NCBI RefSeq assembly: GCF_001908235.1
Contig: NZ_LGHK01000016.1
Span: forward strand, 167,977-231,976
Direction: 5' to 3'
Length of the DNA: 64,000 nt
From: Bradyrhizobium sp. NAS96.2
GTDB lineage: Bacteria; Pseudomonadota; Alphaproteobacteria; Rhizobiales; Xanthobacteraceae
Shown here: piece after piece, positions 1 through 8,694 of the stretch
Layout: the number at the start of each line of letters is the position of its first letter
Position numbering within the stretch: position 1 is the stretch's first letter
The notes under the pieces: generated by a model
Database searches by the model: none
The model's input: only the letters and a program-made list of their open reading frames with translations
What the model was told of the DNA's origin: nothing
Position numbers and translations under genes: made by a program

Positions 1-1
1 G

Positions 2-910
2 CCCGAGCAGGCGCTGGTGCGCCAGGGGTTCGCGCGCGAGGATCTGTTCGTCGCGGTGCATGAGCAGTTCATGACCGAGACGGCGCAGATGGCCGATATC
101 GTGCTGCCGGCGACGATGTTCATGGAGCACGACGACCTGTATTACGGCGGTGGCCATCAGCACATCTCGGTCGGCCCGAAGCTGATCGATCCGCCCGGCG
201 AGTGCCGCTCGAACCACGAGGTGCTGCAGGGGCTCGGCCGCAGGCTGAATGCCGCGCATCCCGGCTTCGACATGACGCCGCGCCAGCTGATCGATGCGAC
301 GCTGAAGAAGAGCGGGCACGGCCATATCGAGGCGCTGGAGGCCGACATTTGGCGCGATCTGCAGCCCGATTTCCGCACCTCGCATTATCTCGACGGCTTT
401 GCCCATGCCGACAAGAAGTTCCACTTCAAGGTCGATTGGGGCAAGGTGCCGGTCGGTTCAGGCGGGCTGATGGGCGCCTGGGACAAGATGCCCTCGCTGC
501 CCGACCACTGGACGATCATCGAGGAGGCGGACGCGCAGCATCCGTTCCGGCTCGCGACGTCGCCGTCGCGCAGCTTCCTCAACACCAGCTTCAACGAAAC
601 GCCGTCGTCGCAGGCCCGCGAGGGCGCGCCGACAGTGATGATCCATCCCGACGATGCGGCTGACTTGTCGATCGCGGATGGCGACGCCGTGACGCTCGGC
701 AACACGCGCGGTGAGACCACGTTGACCGCAAAACTGTTCGATGGCGTTCGCCGCGGCGTGCTGATTGCCGAGTCGATCCATCCGAACAAGTCGCATATCG
801 GCGGCCGCGGCATCAACATGTTGACCGGGGCCGAAGCCGTCGCTCCGGTCGGCGGCGCTGCGTTCCACGACAACAAGGTCTGGATCAGGAAGGCGCCGGC
901 CGCCGCATAA
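2..910 (+). CDS. Molybdopterin oxidoreductase, C-terminal part (5' truncated by window edge)
   Basis: The reading frame is open from the left edge, so this is the C-terminal ~300 residues of a larger protein. Stretches such as VLPATMFMEHDDLYYGGGHQH, with its run of metal-site-type histidines and aspartates, followed by a final beta-barrel-like domain (MIHPDDAADLSIADGDAV) are typical of the bis-MGD molybdopterin oxidoreductase family (DMSO reductase/formate dehydrogenase superfamily), whose last domain closes over the pterin cofactor. The N-terminal Fe-S and Mo-ligand residues are outside the window, so the substrate cannot be read. The GTG at 17 is internal, not a start. A crotonase gene follows 77 bp later on the same strand. 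Confidence 0.85.
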   Translation, partial: PEQALVRQGFAREDLFVAVHEQFMTETAQMADIVLPATMFMEHDDLYYGGGHQHISVGPKLIDPPGECRSNHEVLQGLGRRLNAAHPGFDMTPRQLIDATLKKSGHGHIEALEADIWRDLQPDFRTSHYLDGFAHADKKFHFKVDWGKVPVGSGGLMGAWDKMPSLPDHWTIIEEADAQHPFRLATSPSRSFLNTSFNETPSSQAREGAPTVMIHPDDAADLSIADGDAVTLGNTRGETTLTAKLFDGVRRGVLIAESIHPNKSHIGGRGINMLTGAEAVAPVGGAAFHDNKVWIRKAPAAA

Positions 911-987
911 TCCTGCTTGCAGTCGGTGCCGATCCTGCCGCAAATGTCGGCTGACAACAGCACACCGGCGGGAAAGAGGCGGGAAAC

Positions 988-1767
988 ATGACCGACAACA
1001 GCGTTCTTCTCGAAAAGCGCGGGCAGACCTACTGGATCACCATCAACCGCCCGGACAAGCGCAACGCGCTCAATGCCGGCGTGATCGCAGGCATTGCCAA
1101 GGGCTATCGCGAGGCGCATGACGACAAGGACGTGCGCGTCATCGTGCTGACCGGCGCAGGCGAGAAGGCGTTCTGCGCCGGTGCCGATTTGCAGAACAGC
1201 GGCGCCGCGTTCTCGATGGATTTTTCGCGGCCGAATGTCGACTACGCCGATTTGCTGCGGCTGTCGCAGAACGCGACCAAGCCCGCGATCGCGCGGGTCG
1301 GCGGCGTCTGCATGGCCGGCGGCATGGGGCTGTTGTGCATGACCGACATGGCGGTGGCCGCCGATGGCGTGATCTTCGGTCTGCCCGAGGTGAAGGTCGG
1401 CGTGTTTCCAATGCAGGTGCTGAGCCTGCTGCAATCGATCGCGCCGCCGCGCCTCGTCAACGAATGGGCGCTCACCGGCGAGCCCTTCGATGCGAAGACC
1501 GCGCAGGCCGCGGGCCTTCTCAACTATGTCGTGCCGGCGGCCGAGCTCGACGCCAAGGTCGATTGGCTGATCGGCCGCATCGTCGACAAGTCACCGACGG
1601 CGATCCGTCGCGGCAAATACGCCATGCGTGCGATCGCCTCGATGTCGTTCGACGAAAGCATCGCCTACACCGAAAGCCAGATCGCGCTGCTCGCGATGAC
1701 CGAGGACGCCAAGGAAGGCCTCAAGGCCTTCGGCGAGAAGCGCAAGCCGACCTGGACCGGGCGATAG
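988..1767 (+). CDS. Enoyl-CoA hydratase/isomerase family protein (crotonase)
   Basis: 259 residues, the normal length for a crotonase. The oxyanion-hole region FCAGADL (about residues 66-72) and the AGGMGLLCMTD loop are present. Of the two glutamates used by classical enoyl-CoA hydratase, the first is replaced by glycine in AGGMGL, while the second is kept (E134 in GLPEVKVG). A single acidic residue is common in isomerases and other crotonases, so the exact reaction on an acyl-CoA is open. The ATG at 988 follows GAGGCGGGAAAC, a good ribosome-binding site. It may be co-transcribed with the upstream Mo-enzyme gene. Confidence 0.88.
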   Translation: MTDNSVLLEKRGQTYWITINRPDKRNALNAGVIAGIAKGYREAHDDKDVRVIVLTGAGEKAFCAGADLQNSGAAFSMDFSRPNVDYADLLRLSQNATKPAIARVGGVCMAGGMGLLCMTDMAVAADGVIFGLPEVKVGVFPMQVLSLLQSIAPPRLVNEWALTGEPFDAKTAQAAGLLNYVVPAAELDAKVDWLIGRIVDKSPTAIRRGKYAMRAIASMSFDESIAYTESQIALLAMTEDAKEGLKAFGEKRKPTWTGR

Positions 1768-1796
1768 GCAGGGGTTGCACCTGCCGACAATCCCCG

Positions 1797-1833
1797 CTGA
1801 ATCCGTAGAACAAGCCCCACTGAATCCGTAGAA
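1797..1833. repeat. Short direct repeat, two copies of CTGAATCCGTAGAA
   Basis: Identical 14-base copies at 1797-1810 and 1820-1833 (23-bp period) lie in the gap between the crotonase and dapD genes. This could be a remnant of a small duplication, or paired binding sites for a regulator of dapD. Nothing else supports a function. Confidence 0.5.
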
Positions 1834-1931
1834 AATGGCCCAAAGCGGACGTGTTTGAGCGTTCAGAAGTTGCTAATTCTACGAGAACTCGCGTATGCAC
1901 AACGCGTAGGATCGTAATGTGAGAAATTCAA

Positions 1932-2903
1932 ATGACGATGGAGCTGAGGGGCGCGAGCGGCGAGGGATTTGCGACGATTGCCGCTGACGGTCGCGTGTTG
2001 GATTCCTGGTTTCTTCGGCTGAGCCTGGTTGCGCAGCCCGGCAAGGCGGCAACGGTACGGCTGACGAGCGACGAGATCACCAGGTCGCTGGGTGAGGCGG
2101 CAGACGGATGTGCGCGACACGACGACATCCGCAATGTCGACATCGTTGCCATTCGTACGGAAATCGACTCCCTTGCATCGGCGCCGACTGATGTGTACGA
2201 CGCATATCTTCGCCTCCATCTGCTGAGCCACCGGCTCGTCCAGCCGAATTGCCTGAACCTTGACGGAATATTCGGTCTGTTACCAAACGTTGCCTGGACG
2301 ACGCTTGGTCCCTGCGAACCCTCTCGTGTACCGGACGCGCGACTCGGAGCGCGAAAGCGTGCTCTCGCCTTCGAGGTGACGGGCGTGGATAAGTTCCCGC
2401 GCATGACTGATTACGTGACGCCCGCGGACGTGAGAATTGCCGATGCGGATCGCGTCAGGCTCGGAGCTCACTTGGCTCCGGGCACAACCGTCATGCATGA
2501 AGGCTTTTGCAATTTCAATGCGGGCACGCTCGGTCCCTGCATGGTCGAAGGCCGGATCAGCGCTGGTGTGGTTGTGGGAAGCGGCAGCGACATTGGTGGC
2601 GGAGCGTCGATCATGGGCACTCTGTCCGGCGGAGGGAAAGAGAGGATTACAGTTGGCGAGCGCTGCCTGATCGGAGCCAACGCCGGTATCGGCATTTCGT
2701 TGGGCGATGATTGTATCGTCGAAGCGGGCTGCTATGTCACGGCAGGCGCGCGCATCCTGTTGGAGGATGGCCGAGTGCTGAAGGCTAAGGAACTCTCGGG
2801 CCAGAAGGGCCTGCTGTTTCGTCGGAACTCCCAGAGCGGCGCTCTTGAGGCAACCAGACGGACGCCGAACTGGGACGGCCTCAACGCGCAACTTCACGGC
2901 TAG
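1932..2903 (+). CDS. dapD: 2,3,4,5-tetrahydropyridine-2,6-dicarboxylate N-succinyltransferase, actinobacterial-type DapD
   Basis: 323 residues. DapD transfers succinyl from succinyl-CoA to tetrahydrodipicolinate in lysine/diaminopimelate synthesis. The hallmarks of the actinobacterial (mycobacterial Rv1201c-like) subtype are visible: YLRLHLLSHRLVQPN and LDGIFGLLPNVAWT in the N-terminal half, then DKFPRMTDYVTP and a left-handed beta-helix with GTTVMHEGF, NFNAGTLG, MVEGRIS, SDIGGGASIMGTLSGGG and GANAGIGISLGDDC. Proteobacterial DapD is shorter (about 275-280 residues) and has different motifs. The gene stands alone with no other lysine gene nearby, and its base composition looks somewhat less GC-rich than its neighbours, consistent with acquisition by transfer. 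Subtype assignment is from recalled family motifs, not a search. Confidence 0.85.
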   Translation: MTMELRGASGEGFATIAADGRVLDSWFLRLSLVAQPGKAATVRLTSDEITRSLGEAADGCARHDDIRNVDIVAIRTEIDSLASAPTDVYDAYLRLHLLSHRLVQPNCLNLDGIFGLLPNVAWTTLGPCEPSRVPDARLGARKRALAFEVTGVDKFPRMTDYVTPADVRIADADRVRLGAHLAPGTTVMHEGFCNFNAGTLGPCMVEGRISAGVVVGSGSDIGGGASIMGTLSGGGKERITVGERCLIGANAGIGISLGDDCIVEAGCYVTAGARILLEDGRVLKAKELSGQKGLLFRRNSQSGALEATRRTPNWDGLNAQLHG

Positions 2904-3030
2904 GCCGTTCGATCGAAGACGTCGTCGGCGACAATCGCAGCGCGTCAGCGATACCGCCTTCTGGCCCATCGCGACAGTTGCCGCGGGCGGTCGATGTCGG
3001 GGCGAACCGGACATCGACCAAGATCTATGA

Positions 3031-3075
3031 GTGCGGGCCCTGGCCGCACGGGCTCGGCAGAGCAGGCTCGGCAGA
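3031..3075. terminator. Possible bidirectional hairpin plus short direct repeat between convergent genes
   Basis: dapD (+) and the glcG-like gene (-) converge on 2904-3075. Bases 3031-3049 can pair as GTGCGG(G)CC with GGCCGCAC (one bulged G). The 11-mer GGCTCGGCAGA then occurs twice (3051-3061 and 3065-3075). There is no T-tract, so a terminator role is only a positional guess. Confidence 0.3.
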
Positions 3076-3504
3076 TCAGCCCGCGTTGGCCTTCAGGCCG
3101 GCGGCTTCGATGCCGGCCACGGCGCAGATCTCGTCATTGTCTGAGGTGTCGCCGCTGACGCCGACGGCGCCGAGCAGGGTCGAGCCGTCCATGATCAGCA
3201 CGCCGCCGGGGACCGGCACCAGCCGGCCCTGCGCCAGCGTGTTCACGGAATCGATGAAGTAGGCCTGCTCCTGCGCGCGCTGAAACAGCGCCCGCGATCC
3301 CATGCCGAGCGCCAGCGCGCCGTAGGCCTTGCCGTGGGCGATCTCGGCCCGCATCAGGCTGGTACCGTCCTGTGCTGCCGTCACCTTCACCGCGCCGCGG
3401 GCGTCGAGGATGGTGACGACCAGCGGCTTCAGCTTCTTCTCGACGCCCTTGGCGAGGGCGGCATCCAGAATCTTGCGGGCGGTGTCGAGAGTGAGCTCAG
3501 CCAT
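3076..3504 (-). CDS. GlcG/HbpS-like protein (DUF336 heme-binding family)
   Basis: 142 residues starting MAELTLDTARKIL. The family signature is clear: an N-terminal helix, LKPLVVTILDARGAVKV, a central ARG-like helix with the AHGKAYGALALGMGSR segment, PVPGGVLIMDG and a C-terminal GAVGVSGDTSDNDEICAVAG. GlcG proteins are encoded with glycolate and other 2-hydroxyacid oxidases and have no firmly assigned reaction. The ATG at 3504 was chosen because it overlaps the stop of the upstream dehydrogenase gene (ATGGCTGA), a translational-coupling arrangement. An earlier in-frame start at 3552 would lie deep inside that gene. Confidence 0.88.
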   Translation of the reverse strand: MAELTLDTARKILDAALAKGVEKKLKPLVVTILDARGAVKVTAAQDGTSLMRAEIAHGKAYGALALGMGSRALFQRAQEQAYFIDSVNTLAQGRLVPVPGGVLIMDGSTLLGAVGVSGDTSDNDEICAVAGIEAAGLKANAG

Positions 3505-6496
3505 GGGCCTTGTCCTTTGTCGGCAATGGTTGGTCGGATTTCGATGTCGCACGTTTCAGGCTCATCGCCAATACGCTGGCGACATGCAGCGGCGCGCGCC
3601 CGCTGCCGTCCTTGATCTGGTGCCGGCAGGAGGTGCCGTCGGCCACGATCAGCGTGTCCCGATCGGCGCCGCGAACCGCAGGCAGCAGCGACAGCTCAGC
3701 CATCTCGATCGAGGCCTGATAGGTATCCGCGCCATAGCCGAACGCGCCGGCCATGCCGCAGCAACTCGACTCGATGGCCTTGACGTCGAGGCCCGGCACC
3801 AGGCGGAGCACCTTCTCCACCGGCTTGAACGCGCCGAAGGATTTTTGGTGGCAATGGCCGTGTACGACAGCCTTCGCGGCGACCGCGCCGAGCGGCAGCG
3901 CGAGGCGTCCGGCCTCGGCCTCGCGCACCAGAAACTCCTCGAACAGCAGCGCGTGCGCGCTGACGCTCTTTGCGGCGTCGTCCGAACGCAGCGACAGTAG
4001 CTCGTCGCGCATCGTCAAAAGGCAGCTCGGCTCGAGGCCGATGATCGGCACGCCGCGTGCCGCGAACGGAGAAAAGGTCGCAACCAGCCGGTCGAGCTCG
4101 GCACGGGCCTGTTCGACGAGCCCGGCCGACAGGAACGTTCGCCCGCAGCACGCCGGCCGCGCGCCGTCCGATGGCCTCGGCAGATGCACGCGATAGCCGC
4201 CCGCAACGAGCACCTTAACCGCGGCGTCGAGGTTCTCCCGCTCATAACCGCGGTTGAACGTGTCGGCGAACAGCGCCACTTCGCGTCCGTCCGCTGGACC
4301 CAGCACCTCGGCGTCGGGCCGGAAGGTGTCGCGGCGAAATTCCGGCAAGGCACGCTTGGCACTGATGCCGGCGATTTTCTCGAACAGCGCGCGCAGCAGC
4401 GGGCTGCTGTTGCGCCAGTTCGCAAGCGGGGCGAAGCGCGAGGCGAGATCGAGGTAGCGCGGCAGATAGCCGACCAGCCGGTCGCGCAGCGACAGGCCGC
4501 GGGTTGCGGCGCGCGCGGCCAGCACCTCGATCTTCATCTTGGCCATGTCGACGCCGGTCGGGCATTCATGGCGGCAGGCCTTGCAGGACACGCAGAGCTT
4601 CAGCGTGTCCATCATCTCGTCGGAGGAGAGGGCGTCCGGCCCGAGCTGGCCGGAGATCGCGAGCCGCAGCGTATTGGCGCGGCCGCGGGTGACGTCCTTC
4701 TCGTTGCGCGTCGCACGATAGGAAGGGCACATCACGCCGCCTTCAAGCTTGCGGCAAGCGCCGTTGTTGTTGCACATCTCGACCGCGCCCTGGAAACCGC
4801 CGCCGGCGCCGGGATAGGCCGACCAGTCGAGCACGGTCTTCAATTCGCCGACGCGGTAATCCGGCGAAAAACGGAACAGCGAGCGATCGTCCATCCTGGG
4901 GGGATCGACGATCTTGCCCGGGTTGAGCGTGTTGCCGGGGTCGAAGCGCTGCTTGACCTCGCGGAAATCGGCAACGATGCGGGCACCGAACATGGTCTCG
5001 TGGAATTCCGAGCGCACCAGGCCGTCACCATGCTCACCGGAATGCGAGCCCTTGTATTCGCGCACCATCGCGAAGGCTTCCTCGGCAATGGCGCGCATTG
5101 CCTTGACGTCCTTCTCGAGCTTGAGATTGAGCACCGGCCGCACATGCAGGCAGCCTTCGGAGGCGTGCGCATACATCGTGCCGCGCGTGCCGTGCTTGGC
5201 AAACACGGCGTTGAGCCGTTCGGTGTAGTCGGCGAGGTGCGGCAACGGCACCGCGCAATCCTCGACGAACGAGACCGGCTTGCCCTCCTGCTTCATCGAC
5301 ATCATGACGTTGAGGCCGGCGGCGCGGAAATCGGCGATGCCGGTCTGTAGCGCGGGCTCGACGATCTCGACCACACCACCCCATTTGCGCTGCGGCTTGT
5401 CCCAGCCGAAGCCGAGGTCGCCCATCAGCGCGCCGAGCTGCCTGAGGCGGGCGAGATTGTCGGCCTGGTCTTCTTCCGCGAACTCGACCACCAGGATCGC
5501 GTCGGGATCGCCGCGCACCGCAGCGGAGATGATCGGCTGGAACATCGCGATCTCGCGGCCCAGCGCGATCATGGTGCGATCGACCAGCTCCACGGCAATG
5601 GGCCGCAGCTTCACCAGATGCTGGGCCGCGTCCATCGCCTCGTAGAAGCTGCCGAAATGGCAGACGCCGAGCGCCTTGTTGCGGATCACAGGCCACAGCT
5701 TGAGCTCGACCTGCGTCGTGAAGGCGAGCGTCCCCTCGGAGCCGACCAAAAGGTGCGCCATGTTGTTCGGCGCGTTGCGCGGCACCAGCGCGTCGAGGTT
5801 ATAGCCGCCGACGCGGCGCTGCACCTTGGGGAATTTGTCCGCGATCTCGAGCGCCTCGCGCTCGCCGAGATCGAGCATGTCGCGGAACAGCTTCAACCCG
5901 CTGTCGGACGCATTGACCCGCGTCAGGTCGCGCGGCACCTCGCCGAAATGCAGCAGCGTGCCGTCGGCGAGCGCAGCATCCATCGCCAGCGTGTTGTCGC
6001 GCATGGTGCCGTAGCGCAGCGAGCGGCCGCCGCAGGAATTGTTGCCGGCCATGCCGCCGATCGTGGCGCGCGAGGCGGTCGAGACGTCAACCGGAAACCA
6101 CAGCCCGTGCTTCCTGAGCTGCCGGTTGAGGTCGTCGAGCACGATGCCGGGCTCGACCACGCACGTGCGAGCCTCGACATCGAGCGAGATGATCCGGTTC
6201 AGATGCTTGGATAGGTCGACCACGATGCCGTCATTGACGGTCTGGCCGCATTGCGAGGTGCCGCCGCCGCGCGGAGTGACAATGCGCCCGGCGTTGCGGA
6301 CGATCGCCAGCGTACGCAGCGCCTCGTTGACGGTGCGGGGCACCACCACGCCGGCCGGCATGATCTGGTAGAACGAGGCGTCGGTCGCGTAGCGGCCGCG
6401 GTTGAAGGCATCAAAAAACACTTCGCCGGTCAGGTCAGACCGCAGGCGCTGTTCGAGCGATGAGGCGTTCTTCATCCCAGATCCGATGTGATCCAT
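3497..6496 (-). CDS. FAD-linked 2-hydroxyacid dehydrogenase with Fe-S domain (YdiJ-like)
   Basis: 999 residues, close to E. coli YdiJ (about 1018), described as a D-2-hydroxyglutarate-type dehydrogenase. The N-terminal half is a VAO-type FAD domain: VVVPRTVNEALRTL, TPRGGGTSQCGQ and NNSCGGRSLRYG bind FAD, and GEHGDG around residue 490 belongs to the substrate end. The C-terminal half carries Fe-S ligands: C575/C581/C590 in CNNNGACRK...MCPSY, then the ferredoxin-like C635-x2-C638-x2-C641-x3-C645, and two CCG motifs (CCGRTF, CCGMAG) typical of lactate/glycolate oxidase Fe-S subunits. It probably oxidises a 2-hydroxyacid and passes electrons to quinone. It is co-translated with the glcG-like gene and probably controlled by the GntR product. 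Confidence 0.9.
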   Translation of the reverse strand: MDHIGSGMKNASSLEQRLRSDLTGEVFFDAFNRGRYATDASFYQIMPAGVVVPRTVNEALRTLAIVRNAGRIVTPRGGGTSQCGQTVNDGIVVDLSKHLNRIISLDVEARTCVVEPGIVLDDLNRQLRKHGLWFPVDVSTASRATIGGMAGNNSCGGRSLRYGTMRDNTLAMDAALADGTLLHFGEVPRDLTRVNASDSGLKLFRDMLDLGEREALEIADKFPKVQRRVGGYNLDALVPRNAPNNMAHLLVGSEGTLAFTTQVELKLWPVIRNKALGVCHFGSFYEAMDAAQHLVKLRPIAVELVDRTMIALGREIAMFQPIISAAVRGDPDAILVVEFAEEDQADNLARLRQLGALMGDLGFGWDKPQRKWGGVVEIVEPALQTGIADFRAAGLNVMMSMKQEGKPVSFVEDCAVPLPHLADYTERLNAVFAKHGTRGTMYAHASEGCLHVRPVLNLKLEKDVKAMRAIAEEAFAMVREYKGSHSGEHGDGLVRSEFHETMFGARIVADFREVKQRFDPGNTLNPGKIVDPPRMDDRSLFRFSPDYRVGELKTVLDWSAYPGAGGGFQGAVEMCNNNGACRKLEGGVMCPSYRATRNEKDVTRGRANTLRLAISGQLGPDALSSDEMMDTLKLCVSCKACRHECPTGVDMAKMKIEVLAARAATRGLSLRDRLVGYLPRYLDLASRFAPLANWRNSSPLLRALFEKIAGISAKRALPEFRRDTFRPDAEVLGPADGREVALFADTFNRGYERENLDAAVKVLVAGGYRVHLPRPSDGARPACCGRTFLSAGLVEQARAELDRLVATFSPFAARGVPIIGLEPSCLLTMRDELLSLRSDDAAKSVSAHALLFEEFLVREAEAGRLALPLGAVAAKAVVHGHCHQKSFGAFKPVEKVLRLVPGLDVKAIESSCCGMAGAFGYGADTYQASIEMAELSLLPAVRGADRDTLIVADGTSCRHQIKDGSGRAPLHVASVLAMSLKRATSKSDQPLPTKDKAHG

Positions 6497-6527
6497 GACG
6501 CAACCGAGGCCTGCTCACGGATTATGC

Positions 6528-6567
6528 ATTCTCTCGATTTGAGAATTACATTATGAATTCAAAATGA
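6528..6567. promoter_or_regulatory. Candidate GntR operator upstream of the YdiJ-like gene
   Basis: An AT-rich stretch in otherwise GC-rich DNA, 32-71 bp before the dehydrogenase start. It contains an inverted repeat ATTCTC-N7-GAGAAT (6528-6546) and, at 6553-6567, ATGAATTCAAAATGA. The latter matches 14 of 15 bases with 7438-7452 on the other side of the GntR gene. Both copies are preceded by TTGARAAT about 10 bp upstream. Sharing between the two promoter regions bounding a local regulator is the evidence. Confidence 0.55.
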
Positions 6568-6606
6568 GCAAGGATCGCGATCCAATCGCAACCCTTGGCT
6601 CACCCT

Positions 6607-7359
6607 TTAGTCGCCCTGGGGCGTCGTTTCCAGATCGGCGTCCTGGGCTTCCGCGAGGTGATCGATCGCGGCGGATCGCTTGTTGCGCAGGTGCTGGAAC
6701 AGGATGTCGCTGAGCTCGCTTGCTGCTCGCCGCCGCAGCGCATCGAGGATTGCCTCGTGCTCGCGCATCGCCTCGGCCCAGCGCTGCCGCTTGCGGGCGA
6801 AATTGGCGGAATAGCGCACGCGGCGAATCCGGCCAGCGAAGTTGGCGTAGGTCGTCTTCAGCGTCTCGTTGCGTGCGGCCGCGACGATGCTCTCGTGGAT
6901 CTGCTGATTGCTCTGGAAATAGCCGTGCATGTCGCGGTGCAGATAATGACCATACATCTCGTAGTGCAGCCGCTCGATACCAGCGATTTCCTCGTCGGTG
7001 ATGGCCTCGCACGCCAGCCGTCCGGCCAGGCTCTCCAGCCCGGCCATGACGTCGAATAGTTCCTCGAGGTCGCGCTGGCTGAGCTGGCGCACCCGCGCGC
7101 CTCGATTGGGCAGCAGCTCGATCAGGCCTTCGGCGGCCAGCACCTTGAGCGCCTCGCGCAGCGGCGTCCTGGAGATCCCCAGCATCTCGCAGAGCTGGCG
7201 TTCCGGAACGCGGGCGCCCTCGGGAATGTTGCCTTCGACCACATAGTCGCGCAGCCGCAGCAGGATCTCGCCGTGCAGCGAGGCCTCCTGGCGGTCGCCG
7301 CCATTGCCGATGGCGGGCGGGGTGATCGGAACCCCGGTTTCGGGAATCGCAGATTTCAT
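6607..7359 (-). CDS. GntR-family transcriptional regulator, FCD domain
   Basis: 250 residues. The winged helix lies at about residues 25-92 (PERQLCEMLGISRTPLREAL, then LLPNRGARV as the wing), followed by an all-helical FCD ligand domain. The FCD metal-site histidines are recognisable as H155, H201 and H223; the usual aspartate four residues before the first is an asparagine (N151). FCD regulators commonly sense small organic acids. The protein is encoded between the dehydrogenase operon (leftward) and the aminotransferase/MFS operon (rightward), both of which have the shared AT-rich element, so it likely controls both. The start at 7359 gives MKSAIPETG; the longer frame upstream overlaps the divergent gene and is spurious. 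Confidence 0.9.
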   Translation of the reverse strand: MKSAIPETGVPITPPAIGNGGDRQEASLHGEILLRLRDYVVEGNIPEGARVPERQLCEMLGISRTPLREALKVLAAEGLIELLPNRGARVRQLSQRDLEELFDVMAGLESLAGRLACEAITDEEIAGIERLHYEMYGHYLHRDMHGYFQSNQQIHESIVAAARNETLKTTYANFAGRIRRVRYSANFARKRQRWAEAMREHEAILDALRRRAASELSDILFQHLRNKRSAAIDHLAEAQDADLETTPQGD

Positions 7360-7422
7360 ATTCTGAACAATAATTTGCCGGCGCGGTCGCGTCGACGCCC
7401 TCAATCGAATACCAAAATTGGA

Positions 7423-7452
7423 TTGAAAATACAAAAAATGAATGCAAAATGA
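7423..7452. promoter_or_regulatory. Candidate GntR operator upstream of the aminotransferase/MFS operon
   Basis: TTGAAAAT at 7423-7430 and ATGAATGCAAAATGA at 7438-7452 correspond to TTGAGAAT (6539-6546) and ATGAATTCAAAATGA (6553-6567). The site is 40 bp before the aminotransferase start and 79 bp from the GntR start, so it could serve target control and autoregulation. A perfect CCAAAATTGG palindrome sits just beside it at 7412-7421. Confidence 0.55.
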
Positions 7453-7491
7453 CTTCGCGAAAGGTCGAAATCCGGCGATTGGGAGGTTCTG

Positions 7492-8694
7492 ATGCATCAA
7501 GGGCGCCATTTTCTGCAGATTCCAGGGCCGAGCCCGGTCCCGGATCGCATTCTTCGCGCGATGGACATGCCGGTCATCGACCACCGCAGCGCGGAGTTTG
7601 CCGCGCTTGGCCGGACGGTGCTTGAGGGCAGCGCCAGGATTTTCCAGACCAAAGGCCCGGTGGTGATCTTCCCGTCGTCGGGGACCGGCGCCTGGGAAGC
7701 CGCGATCGTCAACACGCTGTCGCCCGGCGACAAGGTCCTGATGGTCGAGACCGGCCACTTCGCCACCCTGTGGCGGCAACTGGCCGGCCGTTTCGGCATC
7801 GAGGTCGACTTCATTGCCGGTGACTGGCGCCGCGGCGCCGACCCCGCCCTGATCGAGGCCAGGCTTGCCGCCGACACCGCGCACAGCATCAAGGCGGTGA
7901 TGGTCGTCCACAATGAAACCTCGACCGGCGCGACCAGCCGGATCGCCGACATCCGTGCCGCCATCGACCGCGCCGCGCATCCGGCGCTGCTGATGGTCGA
8001 TACCATTTCCTCGCTCGGCTCGGTCGACTATCGGCACGACGAATGGAAGGTCGACGTCAGCGTCAGCTGCTCGCAGAAGGGTTTCATGCTGCCGCCCGGC
8101 CTCGGCTTCAACGCCATCTCGGAAAAGGCCCGCGCCGCGTCGCGCAGCAACAAGATGCCGCGCTCCTATTTCGATTGGGAGGAGATGCTGAAGCCGAACG
8201 CCAACGGCTTCTTCCCCTATACGCCGGCAACGAACCTGCTCTACGGGCTGCGCGAGGCCATCGCGATGTTGCTGGAGGAGGGGCTCGACAACGTGTTCGC
8301 GCGCCATCAGCGGCTGGCCGCCGCGACGCGTGCCGCCGTCAATCATTGGGGGCTCGAGGTGCTGTGCCAGGAGCCCTCGGAGTTCTCGCCGGTGCTGACC
8401 GCGGTGTTGATGCCGCCCGGCCATGATGCCGATGCGTTCCGCAAGGTCGTGCTGGACAATTTCAACATGTCGCTCGGCTCCGGCCTGTCGAAGGTCGCCG
8501 GCAAGGTGTTTCGCATCGGTCATCTCGGCGAGTGCAACGAGCTGACGCTGCTTGGCGCGCTCACGGGCGTCGAGATGGGGCTGTCGGTCGCCGGTGTGCC
8601 GTATCGCGCGGGCGGCGTCGCGGTGGCGATGAAGCTGCTCGAGCAGCGCGACCAGCGCAATGCGTCGTCGCATCTGAAGGTGGTCGGCACCTAG
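7492..8694 (+). CDS. Class V aminotransferase (alanine/serine-glyoxylate aminotransferase type)
   Basis: 400 residues. The N-terminus GRHFLQIPGPSPVPDRILRA is the hallmark of the alanine-glyoxylate/serine-glyoxylate branch of PLP fold-I aminotransferases. Further landmarks are SSGTGAWEAAIVN (phosphate-binding loop), LLMVDTISSLGS (cofactor aspartate) and SQKGFMLPPG, where K196 should form the Schiff base. These enzymes move an amino group to glyoxylate or pyruvate. The gene opens a rightward run with an MFS carrier and a close paralogue at 10160, so it may be used in uptake and breakdown of an amino- or hydroxyacid feeding the neighbouring 2-hydroxyacid dehydrogenase. The real substrate cannot be told from sequence. 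Confidence 0.88.
   Translation: MHQGRHFLQIPGPSPVPDRILRAMDMPVIDHRSAEFAALGRTVLEGSARIFQTKGPVVIFPSSGTGAWEAAIVNTLSPGDKVLMVETGHFATLWRQLAGRFGIEVDFIAGDWRRGADPALIEARLAADTAHSIKAVMVVHNETSTGATSRIADIRAAIDRAAHPALLMVDTISSLGSVDYRHDEWKVDVSVSCSQKGFMLPPGLGFNAISEKARAASRSNKMPRSYFDWEEMLKPNANGFFPYTPATNLLYGLREAIAMLLEEGLDNVFARHQRLAAATRAAVNHWGLEVLCQEPSEFSPVLTAVLMPPGHDADAFRKVVLDNFNMSLGSGLSKVAGKVFRIGHLGECNELTLLGALTGVEMGLSVAGVPYRAGGVAVAMKLLEQRDQRNASSHLKVVGT

Noticed and set aside
7360..8673. Upstream extension of the GntR gene to a 688-residue protein
   Set aside because: The extra part is antisense to the aminotransferase gene and has no domain. The GntR winged helix begins properly from the ATG at 7359.
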